Notes under the pieces: generated by a model
Told to the model about the DNA's origin: nothing
What the model saw: only the letters and a program-made list of their open reading frames with translations
Database searches by the model: none
Source: Burkholderiales bacterium RIFCSPHIGHO2_12_FULL_61_11
Lineage (GTDB): Bacteria > Pseudomonadota > Gammaproteobacteria > Burkholderiales > Burkholderiaceae_C
Direction: 5' to 3'
Assembly: GCA_001770785.1 (NCBI GenBank)
Contig: MERZ01000050.1
Location: forward strand, 1 to 9,787
DNA: 9,787 nt
Program-made: the position numbers and the translations under genes
In this document: positions 1 to 7,427 of the stretch, piece after piece
How the letters are laid out: the number at the start of each line of letters is the position of its first letter
Numbering within the stretch: the stretch's first letter is position 1

Positions 1-357
1 CCCATCCCAGAAGCCATGGCTGCCGTCAAAGCTGTGGGCGCCGACCGTGTGGAGCTCTACACCGAGACCTACGCCCGGGCCTGGCCAAGCGTCAAAAAAA
101 ATGAGGTTTTAAGCCAGTTTGCGCAGGCAGGACAGGCGGCAGTAGCTGTCAATTTAGGAGTAAACGCCGGCCATGACCTGAACCGCGACAACCTCACCGA
201 CTTCCTTCGTGCCGTGCCTGGTGTGCTCGAAGTGTCGATCGGACACGCCCTGATCGCCGACGCCCTCGAATTGGGCTATGACGCGGCCGTGAAAGACTAC
301 CTGCGCTGCATCGATGATGCATTTCCCTTGCTGCTTCCGGATGAAGTCTCACCATGA
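1..357 (+). CDS. pdxJ: Pyridoxine 5'-phosphate synthase, C-terminal half (5' end outside window)
   Basis: PdxJ condenses 1-deoxyxylulose 5-phosphate with 3-amino-2-oxopropyl phosphate to make pyridoxine 5'-phosphate, the last ring-forming step of the DXP-dependent vitamin B6 pathway. It is a cytosolic TIM-barrel enzyme. The reading frame is open from base 1, and 118 residues are visible, about half of the usual ~245. Two conserved elements are seen: VNAGHDL (visible residues 54-60), whose His matches the catalytic His193 of the E. coli enzyme, and SIGHALI (79-85), matching its phosphate-binding Gly-His pair. The N-terminal catalytic His and Glu lie outside the window. The stop codon overlaps the acpS start as ATGA, the classic pdxJ-acpS coupling of proteobacteria. 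A Met codon at base 16 is internal and is not the true start. Identity is secure; only the 5' boundary is missing. Confidence 0.95.
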   Translation, partial: PIPEAMAAVKAVGADRVELYTETYARAWPSVKKNEVLSQFAQAGQAAVAVNLGVNAGHDLNRDNLTDFLRAVPGVLEVSIGHALIADALELGYDAAVKDYLRCIDDAFPLLLPDEVSP

Positions 358-758
358 TTTATGGCCTGGGGGCCGACATTTGCGATGTACGCCGCATTCG
401 CGCCAGTTTTGAACGCCACGGTGAGCGCTTTGCCCTGAGAATTCTTGGCGACGGCGAACTGGCAACTTGGCGGAGCCGTTCGCAACGCTGGCCGGACCGG
501 GGCGTCAACTACCTCGCTACACGCTTTTCGGCCAAGGAGGCCTTCAGCAAAGCCATCGGTATGGGCATGCGCCTGCCCATGAGCTGGCGCCACTGCGAAA
601 TTGCCAATGCGGCCAGCGGCAAACCCGAAATTTTGTTGCACGGCGCGTTGAAGGCCTGGTTTGAGGCGCGCCATCTCACCGCCCATGTCACTGTGACCGA
701 CGAAACCGATTACGCCGCCAGTTTTGTGGTGGTTGAACAGACCCTTAACACGCCCTAG
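354..758 (+). CDS. acpS: Holo-[acyl-carrier-protein] synthase
   Basis: AcpS transfers the 4'-phosphopantetheine arm of coenzyme A to a serine of apo-ACP, which activates it for fatty acid synthesis. The protein is 134 aa, close to the ~126 aa of E. coli AcpS. Visible family motifs are [12 protein letters not shown] (residues 4-15, with Asp8 as a Mg2+ ligand), [11 protein letters not shown] (57-67, with Glu62 as the second Mg2+ ligand) and the C-terminal [18 protein letters not shown] (111-128), which corresponds to the E. coli segment around VTLADERHYA. The start ATG overlaps the pdxJ stop (ATGA), so translation is probably coupled and no separate ribosome site is needed. The nagZ start follows 3 bases after the stop. 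The residues expected for activity are all present. Confidence 0.95.
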   Translation: MIYGLGADICDVRRIRASFERHGERFALRILGDGELATWRSRSQRWPDRGVNYLATRFSAKEAFSKAIGMGMRLPMSWRHCEIANAASGKPEILLHGALKAWFEARHLTAHVTVTDETDYAASFVVVEQTLNTP

Positions 759-761
759 ACC

Positions 762-1832
762 ATGACAACCCACGCGCCCGAACACGCCCCCCTTATCATC
801 GACATCGCGGGGCTGTCGCTCAGCCAGGTCGACCGCCGTCGCCTTGCGCATCCGCTGACCGGCGGCATTGTTTTGTTTGGCCGAAACTGGAAAGACCGCC
901 AGCAGCTCAGCGCCCTGTGCGCCGAGATCAAAAGCCTGCGCCAGGATCTGCTGATTTGCGTCGATCACGAAGGCGGCCGCGTGCAGCGCTTTCGCACCGA
1001 TGGTTTTGTTCACCTGCCGCCCATGCGTGCGCTGGGTCATGCCTGGATCAAAGACCAGATCGCGGCCACCAACGCGGCCACCGCCTGCGGCTACGTGCTG
1101 GGCGCCGAGTTGCGCGCCTGTGGCGTGGACTTCAGCTTCACGCCGGTGCTGGATCTGGACTATGGCGAAAGCAGTGTCATTGGCGACCGTGCCTTTGGCC
1201 GTGACCCGCGCGTGGTCACGCTGCTGGCCAAAAGCCTGATGCACGGGCTGTTGCAAAGCGGCATGTCCAACTGTGGCAAACATTTTCCCGGCCACGGTTT
1301 CGTCAAGGCCGATTCGCATACCGACATCCCGATGGATCGGCGCAGTCTGAAAGCGATCCTGGCCGATGACGCTGCGCCCTACGAATGGCTCAACACCACG
1401 CTCACCAGCGTGATGCCAGCGCACGTCATTTACCCCAAGGTGGACGCCCGCCCGGCCGGTTTTTCCAGTAAATGGCTCAACTTCATTTTGCGCAGCCAGC
1501 TCGGCTTTGGCGGCGCGATTTTCAGTGACGACCTGAGCATGGCGGGTGCCCGCCTGATCGACGGCAAGAAAGTCAGCTACACCCAAGCCTCAGTCGCCGC
1601 GCTCAACGCCGGTTGCGACATGGTGCTGTTGTGCAACCAGTCAGTGGGCGAGGGCAAGCCGGTCGATGCGCTGCTCGATGGCATGGCAGAGGCGCTCATC
1701 AAAGGCCAGTGGGAGGCCTCTGAGGCCAGCGAGCTGCGGAGGCTGGCGCTGTTGCCGCAAACGCCCGCGCTTGGCTGGGATGATCTGACGGCGCAGCCCG
1801 CCTACATGCATGCGCTTGGCCTGATTCCCTGA
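762..1832 (+). CDS. nagZ: Beta-N-acetylhexosaminidase (family GH3)
   Basis: NagZ removes N-acetylglucosamine from GlcNAc-anhydromuropeptides imported during peptidoglycan recycling. It acts in the cytosol, and the 356-aa protein shows no signal peptide. The anhydromuropeptides it yields are, in bacteria with inducible AmpC, the signals for beta-lactamase induction; nothing here shows an ampC. Motifs in order are TGGIVLFGRN (33-42), DHEGGRVQRF (68-77), GDRAFG (141-146), KHFPGHG (173-179), the DSH loop (184-186) and FSDDLSMAGA (254-263). By comparison with characterised NagZ enzymes, Asp184-His186 is the acid/base dyad and Asp256 the nucleophile; all are present. Length and domain layout match the single-domain Gram-negative enzyme. 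It sits 3 bases after acpS, an order common in Betaproteobacteria, and is the last gene of this + strand operon, converging on ygjP 19 bases away. Confidence 0.96.
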   Translation: MTTHAPEHAPLIIDIAGLSLSQVDRRRLAHPLTGGIVLFGRNWKDRQQLSALCAEIKSLRQDLLICVDHEGGRVQRFRTDGFVHLPPMRALGHAWIKDQIAATNAATACGYVLGAELRACGVDFSFTPVLDLDYGESSVIGDRAFGRDPRVVTLLAKSLMHGLLQSGMSNCGKHFPGHGFVKADSHTDIPMDRRSLKAILADDAAPYEWLNTTLTSVMPAHVIYPKVDARPAGFSSKWLNFILRSQLGFGGAIFSDDLSMAGARLIDGKKVSYTQASVAALNAGCDMVLLCNQSVGEGKPVDALLDGMAEALIKGQWEASEASELRRLALLPQTPALGWDDLTAQPAYMHALGLIP

Positions 1833-1851
1833 TCTTCCATGAGCCGGCCGC

Positions 1852-2361
1852 TCAGACAGCGGCAGGCCAATCCAGCTTGCCCGCCGCATCGATATACGTC
1901 AGGTATACGCGCAAGTCGAACTCATACTGATGGTACCGCGGCTCCATGTGGGTGCAGAGCTGGTAAAACGCCTTGTCGTGCCCCTTTTCCTTGATGTGGG
2001 CCAGCTCATGCACCGCAATCATTTTCAGGAACTCCGCCGGCACTTCCTTGAACAGCGTGGCCACCCGAATTTCGCGTTTGCTCTTGAGCTTGCTGCCTTG
2101 CACGCGTGACACGGTGGTGTGCGTGCCCAGCGCGTGGGTAATCACCTGGAGCTTGCTGTCAAATGTCACCTTGGACAGGGGCTCAGAGTTGCGTAGGAAA
2201 TCATTTTTTAGCGCCATCACATAGTCGTACAAAGCCTTGTCGGTTCGCACGCCATGCGCATGGCGGTATTTGGTGAGCAGCATCTCGCCCAGCCGTCCTT
2301 GCACCAGCTGCTGCCGCACCTGCGCCTTCAGGGGTTCGGGGTAGCCCGCGAGGTATTTCAT
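1852..2361 (-). CDS. ygjP: YgjP-family zinc metal-dependent hydrolase
   Basis: A 169-aa protein resembling E. coli YgjP along its whole length (YgjP/WLM superfamily, formerly DUF45). The zinc site is HELAH (118-122), with a third His at 128 and a Glu at 140 in MEPRYHQYEFD. A strongly conserved SRVQGSKLKSKREIRVATLF block (85-104) precedes it. The fold is minigluzincin/SprT-like, which suggests hydrolase or peptidase chemistry. E. coli YgjP has been annotated as a UTP pyrophosphatase, but I do not regard the physiological substrate as settled. The start ATG at 2361 gives the family N-terminus (MKYLAGYPEPL). No good ribosome-binding sequence is visible, and a 5-bp hairpin (2368-2381) lies just upstream of the start. 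It lies 84 bases downstream of lysS on the same strand, separated by the AT-rich repeat. Confidence 0.9.
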   Translation of the reverse strand: MKYLAGYPEPLKAQVRQQLVQGRLGEMLLTKYRHAHGVRTDKALYDYVMALKNDFLRNSEPLSKVTFDSKLQVITHALGTHTTVSRVQGSKLKSKREIRVATLFKEVPAEFLKMIAVHELAHIKEKGHDKAFYQLCTHMEPRYHQYEFDLRVYLTYIDAAGKLDWPAAV

Positions 2362-2378
2362 GGTGGAAGCATCTTTAT

Positions 2379-2427
2379 GCTGCTAAATTAATAGCTGCTT
2401 GCACCCATATATATTGGGCTAAAGCCA
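2379..2427. repeat. AT-rich dispersed intergenic repeat element, one copy
   Basis: Most of the 84-base lysS-ygjP gap is an AT-rich block containing TTAATAGCTGCTTGC, then CCCATATATATTGGG (an imperfect inverted repeat), then GCTAAAGCC. It stands out against the GC-rich genes. From memory, short elements built on 'AATAGCTGCTTGCGCTT...GGGCTAAAGCC' are scattered between genes in Comamonadaceae, and this looks like one. A second, diverged copy lies at 7861-7905 inside trpF: 29 of 45 positions match without gaps, including the exact 10-mer TAATAGCTGC. The function is unknown. It could act as a 3'-end or spacer structure for lysS mRNA, or be a non-autonomous mobile repeat. Boundaries are approximate. 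Confidence 0.6.
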
Positions 2428-2445
2428 TGAATGATGCGTATTTCC

Positions 2446-4011
2446 TCAAGCTTCGTGGCGCAGCGCCGGAAACAAAATCACGTCGCGAATGCTCGGGCTG
2501 TCGGTCAGCAGCATCATCAGCCGATCAATCCCAATACCGCAGCCGCCGGTGGGTGGCATGCCGTATTCCAGCGCTCGGATGAAGTCATGGTCGTAGAACA
2601 TGGCTTCGTCGTCGCCGCTGTCCATGGCTACCACCTGCGCATTGAAGCGTGCGGCCTGCTCTTGCGCATCGTTCAGCTCGCTGAAACCGTTGCCGAATTC
2701 GCGGCCCGTGATATAGAGCTCAAAGCGCTCGGTCACGCCAGGGTTGGTATCGCTGGCACGGGCCAGCGGCGAGATTTCGACGGGGTGTTCGCAGATAAAC
2801 GTGGGTTGCCAGAGTTTTTCTTCAACCATTTCCTCGAAGTACATCACCTGCAAACTTGCGAGTGAGCATGCCTGCAGGCGGTCCTTTTCTTCGGTCAGCC
2901 CCAGTTTTTTGAGCGCGTTGGTCAGCCATGCCGCGTCGTCAATACGCTCGCCGGCTTCAGTGTGTTTGAGGATGGCTTCGCGAATTGTCAGGCGTTCAAA
3001 GGGCAGGCTCAGATCGACCGGCTTGCCGCCATAGCTCAATTGCAGGGAACCGACCACCTTTTGCGCGGTGTCGCGAATCAGCGCTTCGGTAAATGTCATT
3101 AAATCGATATAGTTCCACCAGGCCGCGTAGAACTCCATCATGGTGAACTCGGGATTGTGGCGCACGCTGATGCCTTCATTGCGGTAGCTGCGGTTGATTT
3201 CAAAAACCCGCTCAAAACCGCCGACGATCAGGCGCTTCAAGTACAGCTCTGGCGCGATGCGCAGGAACATTTCCTGGTCCAGCGCGTTGTGATGGGTTTT
3301 GAATGGCCTGGCATTGGCGCCGCCCGGAATCGGGTGCAGCATGGGAGTCTCCACTTCCAGAAAATCATGCGTCACCATGAACTCACGAATGACGCTGACC
3401 GCCTTGCTGCGCGCCATAAAACGCTTGCGGGTGGTCTCGTCCGTGATCAGGTCCACATAGCGCTGGCGGTATTTGAGTTCCTGGTCCGCCATGCCGTGGA
3501 ATTTGTCGGGCAGCGGACGCAGGCTTTTGGTCACCAGGCGCAGGCTGTCGGCGTGAATCGACAACTCGCCGGTCCTGGTTTTGAACAGCGTGCCGGTCGC
3601 CGCGACAATGTCGCCCAAGTCCCAATGTTTGAAGGCAGCGTGGACTTCCTCGCCCACGCCCTCGTTGTTGATATACAGCTGTATGCGCCCGCCCGACGGG
3701 CCAAACGACGCGTCCTGCAGCGTCGCAAAGCTGGCTTTTCCCATCACGCGCTTGAGCATCATGCGGCCCGCTACATGGACCTTGATGGCCAATGGCTCCA
3801 GCTCTTCGTTGGTCTTGCTGTTGTATTGCGCAAACAGCGCCTCGGCCCGGTGTTCAGGCTTGATGTCGTTGGGGAAGGCCACACCCTTGCCCTCGGCCTG
3901 TTGCTGGCGCAGCGCCTTGAGCTTTTCCCGGCGCTCGACGATGAGCTGGTTGTCGTCTTGTGAGGCTGGGGGCACGTTGGCGGCTGCCGGTGAATTCAGG
4001 GGAGAGGACAT
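2446..4011 (-). CDS. lysS: Lysyl-tRNA synthetase, class II
   Basis: LysS charges tRNA-Lys with lysine in the cytosol. The 521-aa protein has the class IIb layout: a helical, charged N-terminus, an OB-fold anticodon-binding domain (about 76-165), then the catalytic domain. Motif 1 lies around 208-230 ([20 protein letters not shown] at 216-235). Motif 2 is [20 protein letters not shown] (270-289), carrying the ATP-binding Arg. Motif 3 is [13 protein letters not shown] (490-502). The length is slightly above E. coli LysS (505 aa) because of a Pro/Ala-rich N-terminal ~20 residues. The ATG at 4011 has a GGAA eight bases upstream as a modest ribosome site; a start further in would remove part of the usual N-terminal helix. 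prfB, a frequent lysS neighbour elsewhere, is absent. Its own promoter is expected in the 358-base region upstream. Confidence 0.97.
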   Translation of the reverse strand: MSSPLNSPAAANVPPASQDDNQLIVERREKLKALRQQQAEGKGVAFPNDIKPEHRAEALFAQYNSKTNEELEPLAIKVHVAGRMMLKRVMGKASFATLQDASFGPSGGRIQLYINNEGVGEEVHAAFKHWDLGDIVAATGTLFKTRTGELSIHADSLRLVTKSLRPLPDKFHGMADQELKYRQRYVDLITDETTRKRFMARSKAVSVIREFMVTHDFLEVETPMLHPIPGGANARPFKTHHNALDQEMFLRIAPELYLKRLIVGGFERVFEINRSYRNEGISVRHNPEFTMMEFYAAWWNYIDLMTFTEALIRDTAQKVVGSLQLSYGGKPVDLSLPFERLTIREAILKHTEAGERIDDAAWLTNALKKLGLTEEKDRLQACSLASLQVMYFEEMVEEKLWQPTFICEHPVEISPLARASDTNPGVTERFELYITGREFGNGFSELNDAQEQAARFNAQVVAMDSGDDEAMFYDHDFIRALEYGMPPTGGCGIGIDRLMMLLTDSPSIRDVILFPALRHEA

Positions 4012-4190
4012 GGGCGCGGTTCCGGAAAGAGGTCAGAAAGTGTCAGGTGCCAGGCCTTCCAAAAAAGGCGACGCAAATAGCACTGGATTTTTGATTTTAA
4101 GTTTTAACGGAGCGATTTCCTCCGTTGACCAATGAGAAAGGCCCAATTGCCCCCGAAATTCAGCACCGCTGTAGTCAGGAGTTCAAGGTG
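4012..4190 (-). promoter_or_regulatory. lysS upstream region with hairpin
   Basis: No gene is visible in these 179 bases between the LON remnant and lysS. An AT-rich stretch (about 4080-4106) stands out and is the best place for a lysS promoter, but I find no convincing -35/-10 pair. Next to it is a perfect 7-bp inverted repeat: AACGGAG (4106-4112), a 7-base spacer and CTCCGTT (4120-4126), ending about 95 bases before the lysS start. Neither strand has a T-run after the stem, so it does not look like a standard terminator. It may be an operator or a leader hairpin. The regulatory role is inferred from position. Confidence 0.3.
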
Positions 4191-4318
4191 TCATACCGCT
4201 CGTTCCAGAATGTCGCTCACCAGTTCCAGCCGTGGCAGCGGGTCAACCAGCCACCGGGGAAAAGCACCGTACCCAGCGGGAACAGCGGGAGCGACGCAAG
4301 TGTCAGGTCATCGGGCAT
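4191..4318 (-). pseudogene. Remnant of a small LON-substrate-binding-domain protein gene, internal deletion
   Basis: From an ATG at 4318 the - strand reads MPDDLTLASLPLFPLGTVLF, then PGG. This is the typical opening of the ~210-aa stand-alone LON N-terminal domain proteins (COG2802-like), which begin with a ...LPLFPLGTVLFPG... strand. The family would continue with a segment like LPLRIFEVRY, but here the frame changes to unrelated WLTRCHGWNW and stops. In the shifted frame, VDPLPRLELVSDILERAV followed by TGA (4193-4191) resembles the C-terminal end of the same domain (...DPLxRLELLxxLL). Start and end are therefore both present, while about 165 middle residues are missing, with the junction near 4240-4255 and out of frame. 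The gene cannot make a working domain. It is read in the same direction as accD and lysS and begins 51 bases after the accD stop. Recognition is by motif memory; the C-terminal match is weaker than the N-terminal one. Confidence 0.65.
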
Positions 4319-4369
4319 GGCGGCGTGCTTCAAATTGCGAGGACTCACACCGTCCGCTGCGCCCTTTTT

Positions 4370-5242
4370 TCAGCTCACTGCATCCGCAGGTTGCTTGAGC
4401 AGCATGGCCAGGGAGCTCGCGACGGTCTTGCGCAACTCACGTCGGTCGCAGATAAAGTCAATGGCCCCTTTGCTCTGCAGGAACTCGGCGCGCTGAAAGC
4501 CTGCGGGGAGGGTGACGCGCACGGTGGATTCGATGACGCGCGGACCGGCAAAACCGATCAGCGCCTTGGGCTCGGCAATCACAATGTCGCCGACAAAGGC
4601 GAAGCCGGCGCTCACCCCGCCCATGGTTGGGTCGGTCAGGATGCTGATGAACGGCAATCCCTTTTTGGCCAGGCGGGTCAGGTAAGCGTTGGTCTTGGCC
4701 ATTTGCATCAGGCTGAGCAGGCCTTCCTGCATGCGGGCGCCACCGGTGGCCGTAAAGCAGATGAAAGGGACTTTTTGCTCGATGGCCGCGTGTACACCGC
4801 GCACAAAGCGCTCGCCCACCACGCTGCCCATGCTGCCGCCCATGAAGTCAAACTCAAAGCAGGCCACCACCACGCCAATGCTGTGCACGGCGCCGCCCAT
4901 GACGACGAGGGCGTCGGTTTCGCCGGTGTTTTCCATCGCCTCTTTCAAGCGCTCGGGGTATTTGCGGCTGTCCTTGAATTTGAGGGCATCCACCGGCAAC
5001 ACTTCCTGCCCCAGTTCATAGCGGCCTTCGGCGTCGAGAAAGGCATCGAGCCGGGCCCGTGCGCCGATGCGGTGATGGTGGCTGCACTGGGGGCAGACGT
5101 TCTGGTTTTTTTCCAGATCGGTCTTGTACAGCACGGCCTCGCAGCTCGGGCATTTGATCCACAGGCCTTCGGGCACACTGCGGCGCTCGGTCGGGTTGGT
5201 GGGGCTGATTTTCGGGGGAAGGAGTTTTTCTAGCCAAGACAT
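4370..5242 (-). CDS. accD: Acetyl-CoA carboxylase carboxyltransferase subunit beta
   Basis: AccD pairs with AccA to move the carboxyl group from biotin (on AccB) to acetyl-CoA, giving malonyl-CoA for fatty acid synthesis. The 290-aa length is normal. A four-Cys zinc ribbon is visible at Cys31, Cys34, Cys50 and Cys53 ([11 protein letters not shown] and [10 protein letters not shown]). It is followed by the crotonase-like carboxyltransferase core, with [10 protein letters not shown] (165-174), [17 protein letters not shown] (203-219) and GFAGPRVIE (230-238). The zinc ribbon in the E. coli protein binds nucleic acid, including its own mRNA. An AAGGA ribosome site sits 8 bases before the ATG. The gene follows trpA after 101 bases containing hairpins. 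In related genomes folC usually follows accD; here only the LON-domain remnant does. Confidence 0.97.
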   Translation of the reverse strand: MSWLEKLLPPKISPTNPTERRSVPEGLWIKCPSCEAVLYKTDLEKNQNVCPQCSHHHRIGARARLDAFLDAEGRYELGQEVLPVDALKFKDSRKYPERLKEAMENTGETDALVVMGGAVHSIGVVVACFEFDFMGGSMGSVVGERFVRGVHAAIEQKVPFICFTATGGARMQEGLLSLMQMAKTNAYLTRLAKKGLPFISILTDPTMGGVSAGFAFVGDIVIAEPKALIGFAGPRVIESTVRVTLPAGFQRAEFLQSKGAIDFICDRRELRKTVASSLAMLLKQPADAVS

Positions 5243-5250
5243 CGAGTCAG

Positions 5251-5255
5251 TCCTT
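5251..5255 (-). promoter_or_regulatory. accD: accD ribosome-binding site
   Basis: On the - strand AAGGA lies 8 bases before the accD ATG. It is the clearest Shine-Dalgarno sequence in the window. Its presence fits accD being translated independently of trpA, unlike the overlapping genes before it. Confidence 0.7.
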
Positions 5256-5305
5256 GTTGATTGGCGTTTGCATCAAACCGCTTTCACGGTCGCAATCGCT
5301 GGACG

Positions 5306-5339
5306 AAAAGCGCAATGATGCGCTGCGGCGGGATCGCCG
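5306..5339 (-). terminator. Tandem hairpins after trpA, possible weak terminator or attenuator
   Basis: Read on the - strand just after the trpA stop, there is a perfect 5-bp stem (CGGCG ATCC CGCCG, 5339-5326), then directly a perfect 6-bp stem (AGCGCA TCAT TGCGCT, 5324-5309). The second stem runs into four Ts (5309-5306) and then CG. The stems are compact and GC-rich, but the T-run is short, so any termination would be partial. Together they could reduce accD transcription relative to trpFBA or protect the trp mRNA 3' end. Structure is seen; function is inferred. Confidence 0.4.
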
Positions 5340-5343
5340 AAAG

Positions 5344-6162
5344 TCAGTCCAAAGCGGCACGAATCTCTTTCAAAAAGTCATGCGCAACCGACGCAACCTT
5401 CTCGCGGGGCTGGTTTTCAATCAGCTGGATGATCTTGCTGCCAATCACCACGGCGTCGGCCACTTTGCCGATGGCTTTGGCGGTTGCTGCATCGCGAATG
5501 CCAAAGCCGACGCCCACGGGCACCTTCACGTGCTGGCGAATGCGCGGCAGCATGGCTTCGACGGCGCCTACGTCCAGCGTGCCGGCACCCGTCACGCCCT
5601 TGAGCGAGACGTAGTAGACATAGCCGCTGGCCAGTTGCGCCACCTGCGCCATGCGGGCGTCGGTACTGGTGGGCGCCAACAAAAATATCAGGTCCATGCC
5701 GTGCGCGCGCAATCGGTCGGCAAACTCGACGCATTCTTCAGGCGGATAGTCAACGATCAGCACGCCGTCCACGCCGGCCTTGGCGGCGTCGCGGATGAAG
5801 GCGCTCTGCGTTGAGTCCGCGCCGTGCTTGAGGTCGTAGCGCTCCACCGGGTTGGCGTAACCCATCAGCACCACCGGCGTTGCGTCATCCTTGCAGCGAA
5901 ATGCCCGCACCATGTCGAGGACTTCGCTGGTGCCTATGCCCAGCTTTAGTGCTTTTTCACCGGCCTTCTGGATCACCGGGCCATCGGCCATCGGGTCGCT
6001 AAAGGGCACACCCAGCTCGATGATGTCGGCACCGGCCGCCACCATGGCGTGCATCAGATCCGGCGTGATATCGGCATATGGGAAACCCGCGGTGACAAAG
6101 GGAATCAAGGCTTTGCGGCCCTGGGCCTTTAGCGCGGCAAAGGTGGGTTGAATACGGCTCAT
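5344..6162 (-). CDS. trpA: Tryptophan synthase alpha subunit
   Basis: TrpA cleaves indole-3-glycerol phosphate to indole and glyceraldehyde 3-phosphate, and passes the indole through a tunnel to TrpB in the alpha2beta2 complex. The 272-aa TIM barrel is of standard length (268 aa in E. coli). Catalytic Glu49 ([11 protein letters not shown]) and Asp60 (MADGPVIQ) fall at exactly the same numbers as in the Salmonella enzyme. The phosphate-binding turns VGFGIRD (218-224) and VIGSKIIQ are also present, as is the loop [10 protein letters not shown] (184-193). The ATG overlaps the trpB stop as ATGA, so alpha and beta are probably made in equal amounts by translational coupling. Some other Burkholderiales have an extra DNA-modification gene between trpB and trpA; there is none here. 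Confidence 0.98.
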   Translation of the reverse strand: MSRIQPTFAALKAQGRKALIPFVTAGFPYADITPDLMHAMVAAGADIIELGVPFSDPMADGPVIQKAGEKALKLGIGTSEVLDMVRAFRCKDDATPVVLMGYANPVERYDLKHGADSTQSAFIRDAAKAGVDGVLIVDYPPEECVEFADRLRAHGMDLIFLLAPTSTDARMAQVAQLASGYVYYVSLKGVTGAGTLDVGAVEAMLPRIRQHVKVPVGVGFGIRDAATAKAIGKVADAVVIGSKIIQLIENQPREKVASVAHDFLKEIRAALD

Positions 6163-7427
6163 CGCGCTACTTCCTTCACGTGTGAGTCACCTTTGATGCT
6201 CTGGCCATGGCAGGACGGGCGGCAGTAGAAGTCGGCATGCGACAGGTCGGCCACGGTGCCGATGTCCTTGTCACCCCGGCCCGAGAGGTTGACCAGAATG
6301 CTCTGGTCGCTGCGCATCGTTTTGGCCAGCTTCATGGCGTAAGCCACGGCGTGGGCGGATTCCAGCGCCGGAATGATGCCTTCGGTGCGGCACAGGTAAT
6401 GGAACGCTTCGAGCGCTTCGGTATCGGTAATGCCGACATATTCGGCGCGGCCTGTGTCCTTCAAGAACGCGTGCTCGGGGCCCACGCCGGGGTAGTCCAG
6501 GCCCGCGCTGATGCTGTGCGTCTCGGTGACCTGGCCATCTTCGTTTTGCAGGACATAGGTGCGGTTGCCGTGCAGCACGCCGGGCAGGCCGCGCTGCAGC
6601 GAAGCCGAGTGTTTGCCGCTGTCCAGACCCTCGCCCGCGGCTTCCACGCCGATCAGGCGGGTTTGATCATAGGGGATGTAGGGATAGAAAATACCCATGG
6701 CGTTGCTGCCCCCGCCCACGCAGGCGACAATCGCGTCGGGTTGCCGCTTGCCTATAAATTCCGGCATCTGCGCCAGGCATTCGGTGCCAATGACGCTCTG
6801 GAAGTCGCGCACCATCATCGGGTAGGGGTGGGGGCCCGCCACGGTCCCGATGATGTAGAAGGTGTTGTCCACGTTGGCCACCCAGTCGCGCATGGCCTCG
6901 TTGAGTGCGTCCTTGAGCGTCTTGCTGCCGCTTTCCACCGGCACCACGGTGGCGCCCAGCAGTTTCATGCGGTAGACATTGGGGCTTTGGCGCTTGACGT
7001 CTTCGCTGCCCATGTAAACCACGCATTCCATGCCGTAGCGCGCGCAAATGGTGGCGGTGGCCACGCCGTGCTGGCCCGCGCCGGTTTCGGCAATCACGCG
7101 CGGCTTGCCCATGCGCCGGGCCAGCATGGCTTGGCCGATGGTGTTGTTAATCTTGTGCGCGCCGGTGTGGTTGAGGTCTTCGCGCTTGAGGTAAATCTGC
7201 GCGCCACCCTGTTCGCGGCTCATGCGGGCCGCGTGGTAGACGGGCGACGGGCGACCGACAAAATGCTTCAGTTCGTAATGGAATTCAGCCAGGAATTCCG
7301 GGTCGTTCTGGTACTTTGCATAGGCCGCTTTCAGTTCATTGATCGCGTCGGTCAGTGTCTCTGAAACGAAACTTCCGCCGTATTTTCCGAAATGGCCTGC
7401 GAGGTCAGGTTGGTGATAGTCGTACAT
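6159..7427 (-). CDS. trpB: Tryptophan synthase beta subunit
   Basis: TrpB joins indole and L-serine to make L-tryptophan with a PLP cofactor, in complex with TrpA. I place the start at the ATG at 7427, giving 422 aa and the N-terminus [18 protein letters not shown]. The frame continues upstream to a TTG at 7511, but those 28 residues lie inside trpF and are not TrpB-like. The PLP lysine is Lys92 in [10 protein letters not shown], and the catalytic Glu is Glu114 in AETGAGQHG. The cofactor phosphate loop is GGGSNAMG (238-245) and the ring-binding Ser is Ser382 in LSGRGDKD. All are offset by exactly 5 from Salmonella (Lys87, Glu109, Ser377). After the usual end there is a tail of about 25 residues with [13 protein letters not shown]. 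The start lies 23 bases inside the trpF 3' end; the only nearby purine stretch is AAAGAA, 3 bases away. Confidence 0.97.
   Translation of the reverse strand: MYDYHQPDLAGHFGKYGGSFVSETLTDAINELKAAYAKYQNDPEFLAEFHYELKHFVGRPSPVYHAARMSREQGGAQIYLKREDLNHTGAHKINNTIGQAMLARRMGKPRVIAETGAGQHGVATATICARYGMECVVYMGSEDVKRQSPNVYRMKLLGATVVPVESGSKTLKDALNEAMRDWVANVDNTFYIIGTVAGPHPYPMMVRDFQSVIGTECLAQMPEFIGKRQPDAIVACVGGGSNAMGIFYPYIPYDQTRLIGVEAAGEGLDSGKHSASLQRGLPGVLHGNRTYVLQNEDGQVTETHSISAGLDYPGVGPEHAFLKDTGRAEYVGITDTEALEAFHYLCRTEGIIPALESAHAVAYAMKLAKTMRSDQSILVNLSGRGDKDIGTVADLSHADFYCRPSCHGQSIKGDSHVKEVAR

Noticed and set aside
297..1586. 429-codon open frame antisense to acpS and nagZ
   Set aside because: It is a mirror of the strongly biased codons of acpS and nagZ. 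The protein has no recognisable domain, and both + strand genes have clear catalytic motifs.
1833..1853. Possible terminator between convergent nagZ and ygjP
   Set aside because: Only a 4-bp stem (GAGC/GCTC) with no T-run on either strand is present, and it overlaps the ygjP stop. The two genes may terminate inside each other, but no terminator can be supported.
3157..3963. 268-codon open frame antisense to lysS
   Set aside because: It is fully inside lysS, which shows all class II motifs in the other strand.
4125..4496. 123-codon + strand open frame in the accD-lysS gap
   Set aside because: It runs into accD antisense and has no family resemblance. The - strand LON-domain pieces account for its central part.
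4232..5233. 333-codon open frame antisense to accD and the LON remnant
   Set aside because: It is a shadow of accD with no recognisable domain. Its start falls within the remnant region, where the - strand reading explains the sequence better.
6207..7364. 385-codon open frame antisense to trpB
   Set aside because: It is low-complexity Ala/Gly/His/Val-rich translation typical of the reverse strand of a GC-rich gene. It lies wholly within trpB, whose motifs are complete.
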